The position numbers and the translations under genes were made by a program. From Selenomonadaceae bacterium (GTDB lineage: Bacteria; Bacillota; Negativicutes; Selenomonadales; Selenomonadaceae): 64,000 bases of DNA. Location of the stretch: the NCBI GenBank assembly GCA_017476005.1, contig JAFVEM010000016.1, positions 56,235 to 120,234 on the forward strand. Reading direction: 5' to 3'. This document shows, piece by piece, positions 28,421 to 36,766 of the stretch; position 1 is the stretch's first letter, and every line of letters starts with the position of its first letter. A model generated the notes under the pieces. That model had not been told where the DNA came from. It worked only from the letters and a program-made list of their open reading frames with translations, and ran no database searches.

Positions 28421-28512
28421 AAATAATTTCCCCTGCACCCCTTAACAGAAAATTATTACGGGGTGCAGGGGCGATAGTCCCTGCTGGGGTTTGGGGCGAA
28501 GCCCCAATGATT
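28421..28512. repeat. Composite palindromic intergenic repeat, copy 2
   Basis: Lies between the TerD gene and the carboxyltransferase gene. Holds two related hairpin modules: CCCTGCACCCC facing GGGGTGCAGGGG, and the TTGGGGCGAAGCCCCAA end hairpin. Confidence 0.75.
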
Positions 28513-28540
28513 TTAAGCTATAGAACCCCCAGTGTCAACC

Positions 28541-29926
28541 TCAGCGCTTGTAGGCCGTGACCGCCTGATAATGTTTCTTGAAGAATTCTTCGGCCACTTG
28601 GGGGAAGAGGGCGTAGGACAGAACATCCTCGTCGGTGGGGTTCAGGAAACCTTTGTCTTGGAGTTCCTTCTTGAAATCGGCAAAGCTCATGCCCTTAGCG
28701 TCTTCGATGGAGCAGTCCTCGATGATCTCTTCGGGCTTTACTCCCAAGGTGTTGATGAGGAAGTCGCGCTCTACCGGCACGGGGGTACGGCCAAACTTGC
28801 CGCGCGCCAAATCCTTAAATTCTTTCGGCACCATCTTGTAACGCTCGCCGCTCATGACGTTGAATGTGGCCATGGTTCCCACAATTTGCGAAGAAGGAGT
28901 GACGAGGGGCGGATAACCTACATCGGCGCGGACTTTGGGCATTTCGTCCAAAAGATCTTGGTACTTGTCCTCCATGCCGGCTTCTTTCAGCTGATTGGCG
29001 AGGTTGGAGAGCATACCGCCGGGAATTTGGAAATCGAGGACGTTGGGGTTAATGTCAAAATATCCCTTGAGTTTGAACTCGCCGATGATGCGTTGCTTTA
29101 CGCCGAGGAAATGTTTGGCGATGGGGGTCATGGCCTGACGATCGAGGCCGGTGTCCCTGTCGGTGCCTTCCAAGGCCGCCACCATGGTTTCGGTGCAGGG
29201 CTGGCTGGTGTCGCTGGAGAAAGGAGCAAGGGCGCAGTCGATGATGTCAACCCCGGCTTCCACCGCTTTTAAGTAGGTGGCGTGACCGAAGCCGGAGGTG
29301 CAGTGAGTGTGGAGTTCAATGGGAATATGGAGGGCGGCTTTCAATTTTTTCACTAGGTCTTCCGCCACATAGGGCTTTAAGAGGCCGGACATATCTTTGA
29401 TGCAGACGGAGTGACAGCCCATGTCCTCCAATTCCTTGGCCAGTTCCACAAATTTTTCGTTGGTGTGTACCGGGCTGATGGTGTAAACGAGGCAACCTTG
29501 CACATGGGGCTTTTCCGGACACTCCAGCGCCGCCTCGATGGCCACTTTCAGATTCCGCACGTCGTTTAAGGCGTCAAATATGCGGAAGACCCCGATGCCG
29601 TGTTCGGATGCTTTGCGAACGAAAGCGTGTACCACGTCGTTGGAATAGTGGTTGTAGCCCAAGAGGTTTTGGCCGCGCAGGAGCATTTGAATGGGGGTCT
29701 TGAGGTTTTTCTTCAAGGTGTCGAGACGCTCCCAAGGATCTTCGTCAAGGAAACGGAGGCAGGTATCAAAGGTAGCGCCGCCCCAAGCCTCCAAGGCGTT
29801 GTAACCGATGGCGTCCAAGGCTTGCAGTTGCGGCAACATGTCCTCGATGCGCATCCGAGTGGCCACCAAGGACTGATGGCCATCACGCAGGACAGTTTCG
29901 GTGATTTTTACGGGATTTTGAGCCAT
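28541..29926 (-). CDS. Carboxyltransferase subunit (oxaloacetate decarboxylase alpha / pyruvate carboxylase B / transcarboxylase 5S type)
   Basis: 461-residue TIM-barrel carboxyltransferase of the DRE-TIM type. It starts VKITETVLRDGHQSL, with conserved RDGHQS, then EAWGGATFDTCLRFL, IKDMSGLLKP and ELHTHCTSGFG (metal-binding His pair). It transfers a carboxyl group between biotin and pyruvate/oxaloacetate. The biotin-carrier domain found at the C-terminus of many oadA proteins is absent, so a separate biotinyl protein must serve it, as in the 5S subunit of transcarboxylase. ATG with GAGGAGAG upstream. Partner subunits are not in this window. Confidence 0.88.
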   Translation of the reverse strand: MAQNPVKITETVLRDGHQSLVATRMRIEDMLPQLQALDAIGYNALEAWGGATFDTCLRFLDEDPWERLDTLKKNLKTPIQMLLRGQNLLGYNHYSNDVVHAFVRKASEHGIGVFRIFDALNDVRNLKVAIEAALECPEKPHVQGCLVYTISPVHTNEKFVELAKELEDMGCHSVCIKDMSGLLKPYVAEDLVKKLKAALHIPIELHTHCTSGFGHATYLKAVEAGVDIIDCALAPFSSDTSQPCTETMVAALEGTDRDTGLDRQAMTPIAKHFLGVKQRIIGEFKLKGYFDINPNVLDFQIPGGMLSNLANQLKEAGMEDKYQDLLDEMPKVRADVGYPPLVTPSSQIVGTMATFNVMSGERYKMVPKEFKDLARGKFGRTPVPVERDFLINTLGVKPEEIIEDCSIEDAKGMSFADFKKELQDKGFLNPTDEDVLSYALFPQVAEEFFKKHYQAVTAYKR

Positions 29927-29999
29927 GTTTTTACACTCTCCTCTTTTTACTCTACATTTTTATGTGAACGCATCGCAGGGCGACGCGTGTGGGTTGACT

Positions 30000-30851
30000 T
30001 TAACCAACGGCCTTCTTCGTCAGTTCCTTAAAAGCCGCCAAAATATCTTGGGTAATCTTTCCCGGCTTCCCGTCGCCGATTTGTTTTTCATCTACGGCGA
30101 TAACCGCCGTGGCCTCGTGGCCGGTACTGGTGATAAAGGCTTCGTCGGCGGTATAGAGCCACTCAGGAGTGAATGGCTTTTCCACTAGGGTAAGATCTAA
30201 TTGCGGCAGAATCTCTTCGATGATGATGGAACGGGTTACTCCCTTGAGAATGAGATTATTCGCCGGGTGCGTCCACACCAGACCGTCTTTTACCGCAAAG
30301 AAATTACTGCTGGAACCTTCGGTGATGTGCCTCGTGTCTTTGCGGTACAACAGCGCTTCGCCAAATCCTCCCTCGTGCGCCGCCTGCTTGGCGATAACCG
30401 CCCCCAAAAGATTCAGGCTCTTCACGTCGCAACGGAGCCAACGAATATCCTCCTGCAAGGTCACTTTAATGCCCGTGTCCTGCCCATCGTGGAGCCCTCC
30501 TTCCCGAATGGTGGCGGAGAGGATAGGGACAACCTGGTCGGGAAAATAGTGATTTCGCGGCGCAACGCCTCTGGTTATTTGCAGATAAATGTAGCCTTCC
30601 GCGATGCCGCTCTTGTGGATAAGATCGGTGTGAATGGCGGTAAGCTCCTCGTCCATGTAGGTAATAGGGATGCGCATTTCCTTCAGGGAACGGCGACATC
30701 TGGCCAGATGCCGCTCTAGGGCGAAGCATTTTCCCTTGTGTACTCGCGTTACCTCGTAGATCCCGTCGCCAAACTGATAGCCGCGATCCTCCAGCCTAGC
30801 GCAAGCCTTAGTAAGCTCCACAAACTGTCCGTCAAAAAATCCTAATTCCAT
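30000..30851 (-). CDS. dat: D-amino-acid transaminase
   Basis: Class IV PLP aminotransferase of 283 residues, matching Bacillus-type D-amino-acid transaminases. Landmarks are RLEDRGYQFGDGIYEV near the start, the PLP lysine in CDVKSLNLL, EGSSSNFFAVKDG, and the phosphate-binding GVTRSII. It would interconvert D-alanine and D-glutamate for cell-wall synthesis; branched-chain aminotransferase is the main alternative. ATG 30851 follows GGGAG and begins at MELGFFDGQ; earlier in-frame codons lack family similarity. Confidence 0.85.
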   Translation of the reverse strand: MELGFFDGQFVELTKACARLEDRGYQFGDGIYEVTRVHKGKCFALERHLARCRRSLKEMRIPITYMDEELTAIHTDLIHKSGIAEGYIYLQITRGVAPRNHYFPDQVVPILSATIREGGLHDGQDTGIKVTLQEDIRWLRCDVKSLNLLGAVIAKQAAHEGGFGEALLYRKDTRHITEGSSSNFFAVKDGLVWTHPANNLILKGVTRSIIIEEILPQLDLTLVEKPFTPEWLYTADEAFITSTGHEATAVIAVDEKQIGDGKPGKITQDILAAFKELTKKAVG

Positions 30852-30931
30852 CGGCGATGACTCCCTTTGAAAAATTTTCTCTCCTTGCCGCAACTTCTTC
30901 GACGTCAAGCTCCTTTTTTCCTGCCTAGCTA

Positions 30932-30960
30932 TTGGTTTTTTATTCCGTGATTGCTATAAT
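30932..30960 (+). promoter_or_regulatory. Promoter for ACT/DUF711 operon
   Basis: TTGGTT (30932-30937), 17-base spacer, perfect TATAAT (30955-30960), about 43 bases before the ACT-domain gene, which has AAGGGAGA as ribosome-binding site. Confidence 0.6.
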
Positions 30961-31002
30961 GAGGGTGGGCAAGCCAGATTATTTTTAAGGGAGACAGCTA
31001 AA

Positions 31003-31272
31003 ATGAAATTAGTAGTAACGGTGGTAGGCCGGGACAGGGTGGGCATCATCGCCATGGTAACGCGCATCCTCGCCGAAAACAACGTGAATATACTCAGCAT
31101 CAATCAGAACATCATGGACGGTTTCTTCAACATGATCCTCATCGCCGAAATCAGCGAGAGCAAGCTAAAACTCACGGAGCTGCAAAAAATTCTCAAGGAG
31201 CAGGGCGAGGCCATCAACGTGGAAATCAAGGCTCAACATGAGGATATTTTTAATGTAATGCACAAGATTTAA
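31003..31272 (+). CDS. ACT-domain protein (UPF0237)
   Basis: 89-residue single ACT domain, starting KLVVTVVGRDRVGIIAMVTRIL, as in glycine-cleavage-repressor-like small regulators. ACT domains sense amino acids or related ligands. It is followed after 21 bases by a DUF711/UPF0210 gene; these two families are paired in many genomes, so they probably work together, but the ligand is unknown. Confidence 0.9.
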   Translation: MKLVVTVVGRDRVGIIAMVTRILAENNVNILSINQNIMDGFFNMILIAEISESKLKLTELQKILKEQGEAINVEIKAQHEDIFNVMHKI

Positions 31273-31293
31273 TTATCTAAGGAGAACACCGCC

Positions 31294-32655
31294 GTGATAA
31301 CGATTGACGACATTTTAGAAACAAACCGCATGATAACGGAAAACAAGCTAGACGTGCGGACTATAACCATGGGCATCTCCCTTCGGGACTGCGCTCATCC
31401 CAATATCGAACAGTTCTGCCGCAATGTATATGAAAAAATCACCCGGTCGGCAGAATTTTTGGTGCAGACGGGAGAGGACATCGAAGCGGAATACGGCATC
31501 CCCATCATCAACAAGCGCATCGCCGTGACTCCCGTTTCCATCGCCGCCGAAGCCTGTCGCACGGACAGTTATGTTCCGGTGGCGGAGGCTATGGATAAAG
31601 CCGCCAAGGAAGTGGGCGTAAATTTTATCGGTGGGTTTTCGGCGTTGGTAGAAAAAGGTTTTACGCCGGGGGATCGCACGCTCTTAAATTCCATTCCCCA
31701 AGCCTTAGCCGGTACGGATTTAGTCTGTTCCTCGGTGAATTTGGCCTCGACGAAGGCCGGTATCAATATGGACTGCGTGCGCGAAATGGGCGAAATAGTA
31801 AAGCGTACGGCGGAACTCACTCGCGACAAAGGGGCTATCGGTTGCGCCAAGCTGGTGGTATTTTGCAATGCCCCGGGGGATAATCCCTTCATGGCCGGAG
31901 CTTTCCACGGCGTAAGCGAAGCCGATAAAGTGGTGAGCGTAGGGGTCAGCGGCCCCGGCGTGGTGAAACACGCTTTAGAGGATCTGAAGGGCGCGGATTT
32001 CACCCAAGTGGCCGAAACCATCAAAAAAACCGCTTTCAAGATAACTCGCGTGGGGCAGTTAGTGGCGCGAGAAGCCGCCAAACGGTTGGGAGTTCCCTTC
32101 GGTATCATCGACTTGTCACTTGCGCCCACCCCCGCCGTGGGGGACAGCGTGGCGCGGATTTTAGAAGAAATGGGTTTAGAAGCTTGCGGCGTGCCGGGAA
32201 CCACGGCGGCCTTGGCTCTTCTCAACGATGCGGTGAAAAAAGGCGGCCTCATGGCCTCCTCTCATGTGGGTGGACTTAGCGGCGCCTTCATTCCCGTCAG
32301 CGAAGACGAGGGCATGATAAACGCCATTCGTCAAGGCAGTCTTTCCCTCGAAAAATTAGAAGCCATGACCTGTGTTTGCTCCGTGGGGCTTGATATGATT
32401 GCCATCCCCGGGGACACCTCCGCCGCTACTATTGCCGGCCTTATAGCCGACGAAGCCGCTATCGGCATGGTGAACAACAAAACCACCGCCGTCCGCGTCA
32501 TTCCCGTTCCCGGCAAAAAAGTGGGGGACACGGTGGAGTACGGCGGCCTATTGGGCTACTCCCCCATTGTCCCCTTGGAAAGCCGCTACAGCTCCGAAGC
32601 CTTCATCGCTCGCGGCGGCCGCATCCCGGCGCCTTTAAGAAGTTTAACCAATTAG
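31294..32655 (+). CDS. DUF711 (UPF0210) family protein
   Basis: 453 residues, full length for the family. It starts with GTG ([13 protein letters not shown]) after AAGGAG, and contains the family-like stretch [12 protein letters not shown], the Gly-rich [17 protein letters not shown] and [19 protein letters not shown]. Structurally related to pyruvate-formate-lyase-like folds according to family knowledge, but without a proven reaction. Operon partner of the ACT-domain gene upstream. Confidence 0.9.
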   Translation: MITIDDILETNRMITENKLDVRTITMGISLRDCAHPNIEQFCRNVYEKITRSAEFLVQTGEDIEAEYGIPIINKRIAVTPVSIAAEACRTDSYVPVAEAMDKAAKEVGVNFIGGFSALVEKGFTPGDRTLLNSIPQALAGTDLVCSSVNLASTKAGINMDCVREMGEIVKRTAELTRDKGAIGCAKLVVFCNAPGDNPFMAGAFHGVSEADKVVSVGVSGPGVVKHALEDLKGADFTQVAETIKKTAFKITRVGQLVAREAAKRLGVPFGIIDLSLAPTPAVGDSVARILEEMGLEACGVPGTTAALALLNDAVKKGGLMASSHVGGLSGAFIPVSEDEGMINAIRQGSLSLEKLEAMTCVCSVGLDMIAIPGDTSAATIAGLIADEAAIGMVNNKTTAVRVIPVPGKKVGDTVEYGGLLGYSPIVPLESRYSSEAFIARGGRIPAPLRSLTN

Positions 32656-32682
32656 TTTTTGTGAGACGCTGTCTCATACTCT

Positions 32683-32745
32683 GCCAAAGGGCTTTGCCCT
32701 CTGGACTCCCAGCAGGGGGATAATCCCCCTGCACCCTGTAGTTGA
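32683..32745. repeat. Composite palindromic intergenic repeat, copy 3 (empty inner site)
   Basis: Between the DUF711 gene and nth. Contains AAAGGGCTTTGCCCT and the hairpin GCAGGGGGA-TAA-TCCCCCTGC. The three-base loop is the place where copies at 37742 and 41321 carry an extra ~51-base element. Confidence 0.8.
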
Positions 32746-32764
32746 TCTTTATTGGACTAATATT

Positions 32765-33400
32765 ATGCGCATAACGAAAAAAATAAAAGCCGCTCAACTG
32801 GCAGTGTTGGCGGAAGTTTATAAGGACGCTAAACCGGCACTTGTTTTTAGTAATCCTTTCGAACTCTTGATTGCCGTGATCCTGTCGGCGCAATGTACCG
32901 ATAAACGGGTGAATTTGGTAACGGCTCGGCTGTTTGCCAAGGTGAGAACCCCGGCGGATATTGTGGCCATGGGGGAGGAAGTTTTGGCGGAGAATATAAG
33001 AGATTGCGGCCTGTTTCGGAACAAGGCCAAAAATATTGTGGCCGCCTGTCGGATGTTGGAGGAAAAATACGGCGGCGCGGTGCCGCGAGATTTTTCGGCT
33101 TTGAAGGAACTGCCCGGGGTGGGACGTAAAACCGCCAACGTAGTTATGAGCGTGGGATTTGGGGTGCCGGCCATTGCCGTGGATACCCACGTTTTTCGGG
33201 TGGCTAATCGACTTAAATTAGCGATGGGAGACACGCCTTTAAAGGTGGAAGAGGGGCTAAAGGCCGCCATCCCCAAAGAACAGTGGTCGGCGGCGCATCA
33301 TTGGCTAATTTGGCACGGTCGCAATTATTGCCGCGCGAGGAATCCCAAATGCGGCGAGTGTCCCTTGCAAGAAATTTGCCCCCGTGAGGGAGTGGAATAG
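32765..33400 (+). CDS. nth: Endonuclease III (DNA base-excision repair)
   Basis: 211-residue DNA glycosylase/AP lyase for oxidised pyrimidines. The helix-hairpin-helix LPGVGRKTANVV carries the catalytic Lys, and AVDTHVFRV the catalytic Asp. The C-terminal 4Fe-4S cluster motif is complete (Cys spacing C-x6-C-x2-C-x5-C in CRARNPKCGECPLQEIC). No strong ribosome-binding site is visible before the ATG. The GNAT gene follows after 10 bp. Confidence 0.96.
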   Translation: MRITKKIKAAQLAVLAEVYKDAKPALVFSNPFELLIAVILSAQCTDKRVNLVTARLFAKVRTPADIVAMGEEVLAENIRDCGLFRNKAKNIVAACRMLEEKYGGAVPRDFSALKELPGVGRKTANVVMSVGFGVPAIAVDTHVFRVANRLKLAMGDTPLKVEEGLKAAIPKEQWSAAHHWLIWHGRNYCRARNPKCGECPLQEICPREGVE

Positions 33401-33410
33401 GTGAATCACT

Positions 33411-33869
33411 ATGAAATACAGAAAACCGACTTTTGCCGACATCGAGGATATTTATAACTTGGTCAACGATTACGCCGGGCAAGGCGTTATGTTGCCTCGC
33501 TCGCGGAATACGCTATACGAAACTCTCAGGGACATGGTGGTGGCGGAAGACGAAGACGGTCGCTTAGTGGGGGTGGGAGGACTGCACATCATTTGGGATT
33601 CTTTGGCGGAAGTGCGTACCATGGCCGTAGCCCCCGATTATACCAGGCAAGGGATAGGTGCCGCCATTGTCTCCCGTTTGCTGGAGGAAGGCCGCGCCCT
33701 AGGCGTCACCAAATTCATCACCCTGACCTACAAACCGGGTTTTTTTCAAACCCTAGGCTTCCGCACCATCACCAAAGACGAGCTTCCCCATAAGGTATGG
33801 AAAGACTGCATCGAATGTCCCAAGTTCCCTAACTGCGACGAGATCGCCATGGTCAAAGATGAAATGTAA
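33411..33869 (+). CDS. GNAT N-acetyltransferase, ArgA-like
   Basis: 152-residue acetyltransferase. The acetyl-CoA-binding signature is seen as VAPDYTRQGIGAAIV (Q-x-x-G-x-G/A), and the C-terminal block TYKPGFFQTLGFRTITKDELPHKVW followed by CIECPKFPNCDEIAM resembles short N-acetylglutamate synthases of the ArgA/ArgO-like type. A role in arginine synthesis is possible but no arg genes are nearby. It follows nth closely. Confidence 0.85.
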   Translation: MKYRKPTFADIEDIYNLVNDYAGQGVMLPRSRNTLYETLRDMVVAEDEDGRLVGVGGLHIIWDSLAEVRTMAVAPDYTRQGIGAAIVSRLLEEGRALGVTKFITLTYKPGFFQTLGFRTITKDELPHKVWKDCIECPKFPNCDEIAMVKDEM

Positions 33870-33902
33870 AGGATGGAATGTGAATTTCTAGGAGGATGGC
33901 TC

Positions 33903-34214
33903 ATGGAAAAAGAATTGGCCGCATGGCTCATATCGAAAAAATACGCCGTTTACCCGGATCAGGCGTTAGAGTTTGTCCGCGCCCTGCAAAAGGGCGAGTG
34001 TCCGGCGGAAATGGTGGATTTGGTGCAAAAAAATCTGGATCTCCTGATGGAAATGGGTGGTAGCATTACCGCCGAAAAACTGGTACCCTTCTTTCAGGAA
34101 AAGCTCAAAAGCGCCGAAAAGCTCATTAACTTTTGGCGCGAAAATCCCAAGGATACCAACGCCGTATTTTTCCATCGGGTCTATGACAAAATTGATTGGG
34201 AGCAATACGCCTAA
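33903..34214 (+). CDS. Uncharacterised small helical protein
   Basis: About 103 residues, charged and mostly helical by composition (EKELAAWLISKKYAVYPDQA ... NPKDTNAVFFHRVYDKIDWEQYA). No family recognised. ATG 33903 follows a perfect AGGAGG; the frame is open 30 bases further upstream. Last gene of the nth-GNAT run, followed directly by a strong terminator that overlaps the stop. Confidence 0.6.
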   Translation: MEKELAAWLISKKYAVYPDQALEFVRALQKGECPAEMVDLVQKNLDLLMEMGGSITAEKLVPFFQEKLKSAEKLINFWRENPKDTNAVFFHRVYDKIDWEQYA

Positions 34215-34260
34215 AAAGGGACGGGAGCAGGTCAACCAAAAACCTGCTCCCGTCCTTTTT
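34213..34260 (+). terminator. Intrinsic terminator of the nth operon
   Basis: Nearly perfect 19-bp stem (34213-34232 with 34242-34260, one bulged G), GC-rich core GACGGGAGCAGG, ending in five T. Confidence 0.9.
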
Positions 34261-34262
34261 AA

Positions 34263-34529
34263 ATTTTATCCGTAAATTTCGCCAGTCGTCATCCGGATAT
34301 TACCTTTACCGAAAGGGAACTGGAGGCATCACCGCTTACTCATTCTCGATACAGAGTGTCCAAAATTTTGGCTTCATGCCTAGCCAGTGCCGCTAATTGG
34401 ATACTTGACCTGTGCCTCGTCATTGAGGAAGAACTGAAGGGGGACACCGTCTATAATATGTTCTCCATCATCATCGACTATCTGAACGCAAACTATCGCA
34501 AGTTTATGCAGCGTATCTGGCTGGAATGA
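34263..34529 (+). pseudogene. Startless reading-frame remnant
   Basis: Between the nth-operon terminator and the htpG terminator, one frame stays open for 88 codons and ends with TGA at 34527-34529, but has no start codon with a ribosome-binding site. The translation is protein-like (RYRVSKILASCLASAANWIL then VIEEELKGDTVYNMFSIIID, ending RKFMQRIWLE), like the C-terminal part of a lost gene. I do not recognise the family. Confidence 0.4.
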
Positions 34530-34587
34530 CAAAAGGCTGTGAATACAGGCGACTCATGATGAGTCTATCGTATTCACAGCCTTTTGT
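34529..34587. terminator. Terminator of htpG
   Basis: 18-bp perfect stem (34529-34546 with 34570-34587) with a further small GACTC/GAGTC hairpin in the loop. Located 34 bases beyond the htpG stop on the minus strand; the T run on that strand is TTTTGT. Confidence 0.85.
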
Positions 34588-34620
34588 GGTAAAGCGCTAT
34601 ACTAGCCGAACGATATTAAC

Positions 34621-36576
34621 TTACTTCGCCATCAGCTGAGCCACTTTCGCGGCGAAATCCACCGGGTTTTCCGGCAGGATGCCTTCGATGATGAGGGCTT
34701 GGGCGTAGAGCAAATCGCAGTAATCCTTGAAGTCTTGACCTTCCTTGTTGGCCGCATGGAGGGATTGAAGCCGGGTGAAGAGTTCGTGCCGGGGGTTTAT
34801 TTCCAAAATCCGCTGGGCTTTGAACATGGGGTTATTCATCTCGGCAAAGGTCTGCTCCATGGAGAGGGAGGGGCCGTGTTCGTCGGCCACGAGGCACACT
34901 GCGCCGGATTTCAGCCGGGTGGAGATCTTTACATCCGACACCTTGTCCCCTAGAACGGACTTGATGTCCTTCATGAGGTCGTCGTTTTTCTTGGCGATGT
35001 CCTCCGTTTCTTTCTTGGTTTCTTGGGACTCGGCATCGTCCAGACCAAGATCGCCCCGGCTGATGGAGTGGAACTCCTTCCCCTCGTAATCATGCAGGGT
35101 TTCAATGGCAAATTCATCTACCGGGTCGAGGAGATACAGCACTTCGATGCCCTTTTCCTTGAGCAGTTCCATCTGGGGCAGGCGTTCGATGGTGCCTTTG
35201 TCCTTGGCGGTGGCGTAGTAAATTTTCTTTTGGCTCTCCGGCATCCGCTCCACATATTCCTTGAGAGAGGCGAGCTTGCCTTCCTTGGAGGTCATGAAAA
35301 GCAAGAGATTTTTCAGCTTGTCGATGGTGTCCCGGCCGGAGTACATGCTGTTATAGACGCCGATTTTGATGGACTTGCCGTATTCGTTCCAGAATTTTTC
35401 GTAGTCCTCGCGCTTGTTCTTGAGTTTCCGCTCCAAAGATTTTAAGATATTTTTCTCTAGGGCGCGGCCGATGTCTTTGAGTTCTTGGCTTTGTTGCAAA
35501 AGCTCCCGGGAGATGTTCAGGGAGAGATCCGGGCTATCCACCAAGCCCTTGATGAAGCGAAGGTAATCGGGAAGCAGGTCTTTGCACTTGTCCATGATAA
35601 AGACGTGGCGCGAATAGAGCTGAACTCCCGGCTCGAAATCCGTGTGGTAGAGGTTAAAGGGAGCCTTGGCGGGAATATAGAGGAGGGCGGTGTATTCCAC
35701 GTTGCCTTCGGCCTTGGTGTGGAAAATTTCCATGGGGTTTTCCCACTCGTGGAACTGATTCTTTAGGAACTCGTGGTACTCTTCCTCTTTAATGTCGGCC
35801 TTGTTCTTCGTCCACAGGGGTTGCATGGAGTTCAGGGTGCGGATCTCGTGGCGTTTGATTTTCTCGGCGCCTTCGATGGGCTTGCCTTCGCTGTCCTTCG
35901 GGGTTTCCTCAATTTCAAAATCCATCTTGATGGGGTAGCGCACATAATCGGAGTATTTTTTCACCAAATTCTGTAGCTGGTAGTTGGCGGTGAAATCGCT
36001 CTCCGCCTCGTCCCCGTAAAATTCCTTTTTCAGGGTGATGATAATGCTGGTGCCGCGACGGTCTCTGTCCCACTCCTCGATGCTGTAGGAGCCGTCCCCG
36101 GTGGATTCCCAGCGCCAAGCCTGCGACTCGCCGGCCTTTTTGGTGACAATAGCCACCTTCTCCGCCACCATGAAAGCGGAATAGAAGCCTACGCCGAACT
36201 GACCGATGAGGTCTTTGTCGCTTAAATCGGCGTTTTCCTCTTTGGCCTGTTTGAGCTGATCTAGGAAGGCTTTAGTGCCGGATTTGGCGATGGTGCCGAT
36301 ATTTTCGATAACCTCGTCCCGATTCATGCCGATACCGTTGTCGGCGATGGTCAGGGTGTGGTTCTCCTTGTCGGGTACGAGGAAAATTTCGTAGTTATCG
36401 TCCCCACCCAAAATGTCCCGGTTCGTCAGGGCGGCAAAGTGCAACTTGTCCATAGCGTCGGATGCGTTGGAAAGTAGCTCCCGCAAAAAAATCTCTTTGT
36501 TCGTATAGATGCTGTTAATCATGAGATCCAGCAGTTCTCTGGTTTCAGCTTGAAATTCTCTGGTTTCTTTAGCCAT
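34621..36576 (-). CDS. htpG: Hsp90-family chaperone HtpG
   Basis: 651 residues. N-terminal ATPase domain with LLDLMINSIYTNKEIFLREL, SNASDAMDKL, IADNGIGMNRDEV and GQFGVGFYSAFMVAEK; middle domain with NFSREll-like LNISRELLQQ; C-terminal dimerisation part. Cytosolic ATP-dependent chaperone for stressed proteins. ATG with AAAGGTGA upstream. A sigma-70 promoter with a perfect CIRCE element right after its -10 predicts HrcA-controlled heat induction, unlike Bacillus subtilis htpG, which is outside the CIRCE regulon. Confidence 0.97.
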   Translation of the reverse strand: MAKETREFQAETRELLDLMINSIYTNKEIFLRELLSNASDAMDKLHFAALTNRDILGGDDNYEIFLVPDKENHTLTIADNGIGMNRDEVIENIGTIAKSGTKAFLDQLKQAKEENADLSDKDLIGQFGVGFYSAFMVAEKVAIVTKKAGESQAWRWESTGDGSYSIEEWDRDRRGTSIIITLKKEFYGDEAESDFTANYQLQNLVKKYSDYVRYPIKMDFEIEETPKDSEGKPIEGAEKIKRHEIRTLNSMQPLWTKNKADIKEEEYHEFLKNQFHEWENPMEIFHTKAEGNVEYTALLYIPAKAPFNLYHTDFEPGVQLYSRHVFIMDKCKDLLPDYLRFIKGLVDSPDLSLNISRELLQQSQELKDIGRALEKNILKSLERKLKNKREDYEKFWNEYGKSIKIGVYNSMYSGRDTIDKLKNLLLFMTSKEGKLASLKEYVERMPESQKKIYYATAKDKGTIERLPQMELLKEKGIEVLYLLDPVDEFAIETLHDYEGKEFHSISRGDLGLDDAESQETKKETEDIAKKNDDLMKDIKSVLGDKVSDVKISTRLKSGAVCLVADEHGPSLSMEQTFAEMNNPMFKAQRILEINPRHELFTRLQSLHAANKEGQDFKDYCDLLYAQALIIEGILPENPVDFAAKVAQLMAK

Positions 36577-36622
36577 TTCCCGTCACCTTTCGTTAACGCA
36601 GATAATATAATGAAAGTTTTCT

Positions 36623-36649
36623 TTAGCACTCAGCAGTTTAGAGTGCTAA
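36623..36649. promoter_or_regulatory. CIRCE operator (HrcA site)
   Basis: Perfect consensus: TTAGCACTC (36623-36631), nine bases, GAGTGCTAA (36641-36649). It lies just downstream of the htpG -10 box on the minus strand, the position where HrcA blocks transcription. Confidence 0.95.
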
Positions 36650-36660
36650 CAACAGAATCT

Positions 36661-36689
36661 ATACTAAATCATAAACAACAAAAAGTCAA
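36661..36689 (-). promoter_or_regulatory. htpG promoter
   Basis: On the minus strand TTGACT (36684-36689), exactly 17 bases, then TAGTAT (36661-36666). CIRCE begins 11 bases further on. Confidence 0.75.
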
Positions 36690-36709
36690 ACCCAAAATTT
36701 ATTTTTTAC

Positions 36710-36738
36710 TTGCAATGAAGGAAGTTTTTTGGTATAAA
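36710..36738 (+). promoter_or_regulatory. rsmH promoter
   Basis: TTGCAA (36710-36715), 17 bases, TATAAA (36733-36738), divergent from the htpG promoter and about 30-60 bases before the possible rsmH starts. Confidence 0.5.
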
Positions 36739-36766
36739 ATGGGGTAGGTAATGTAAGTAAGGATTT

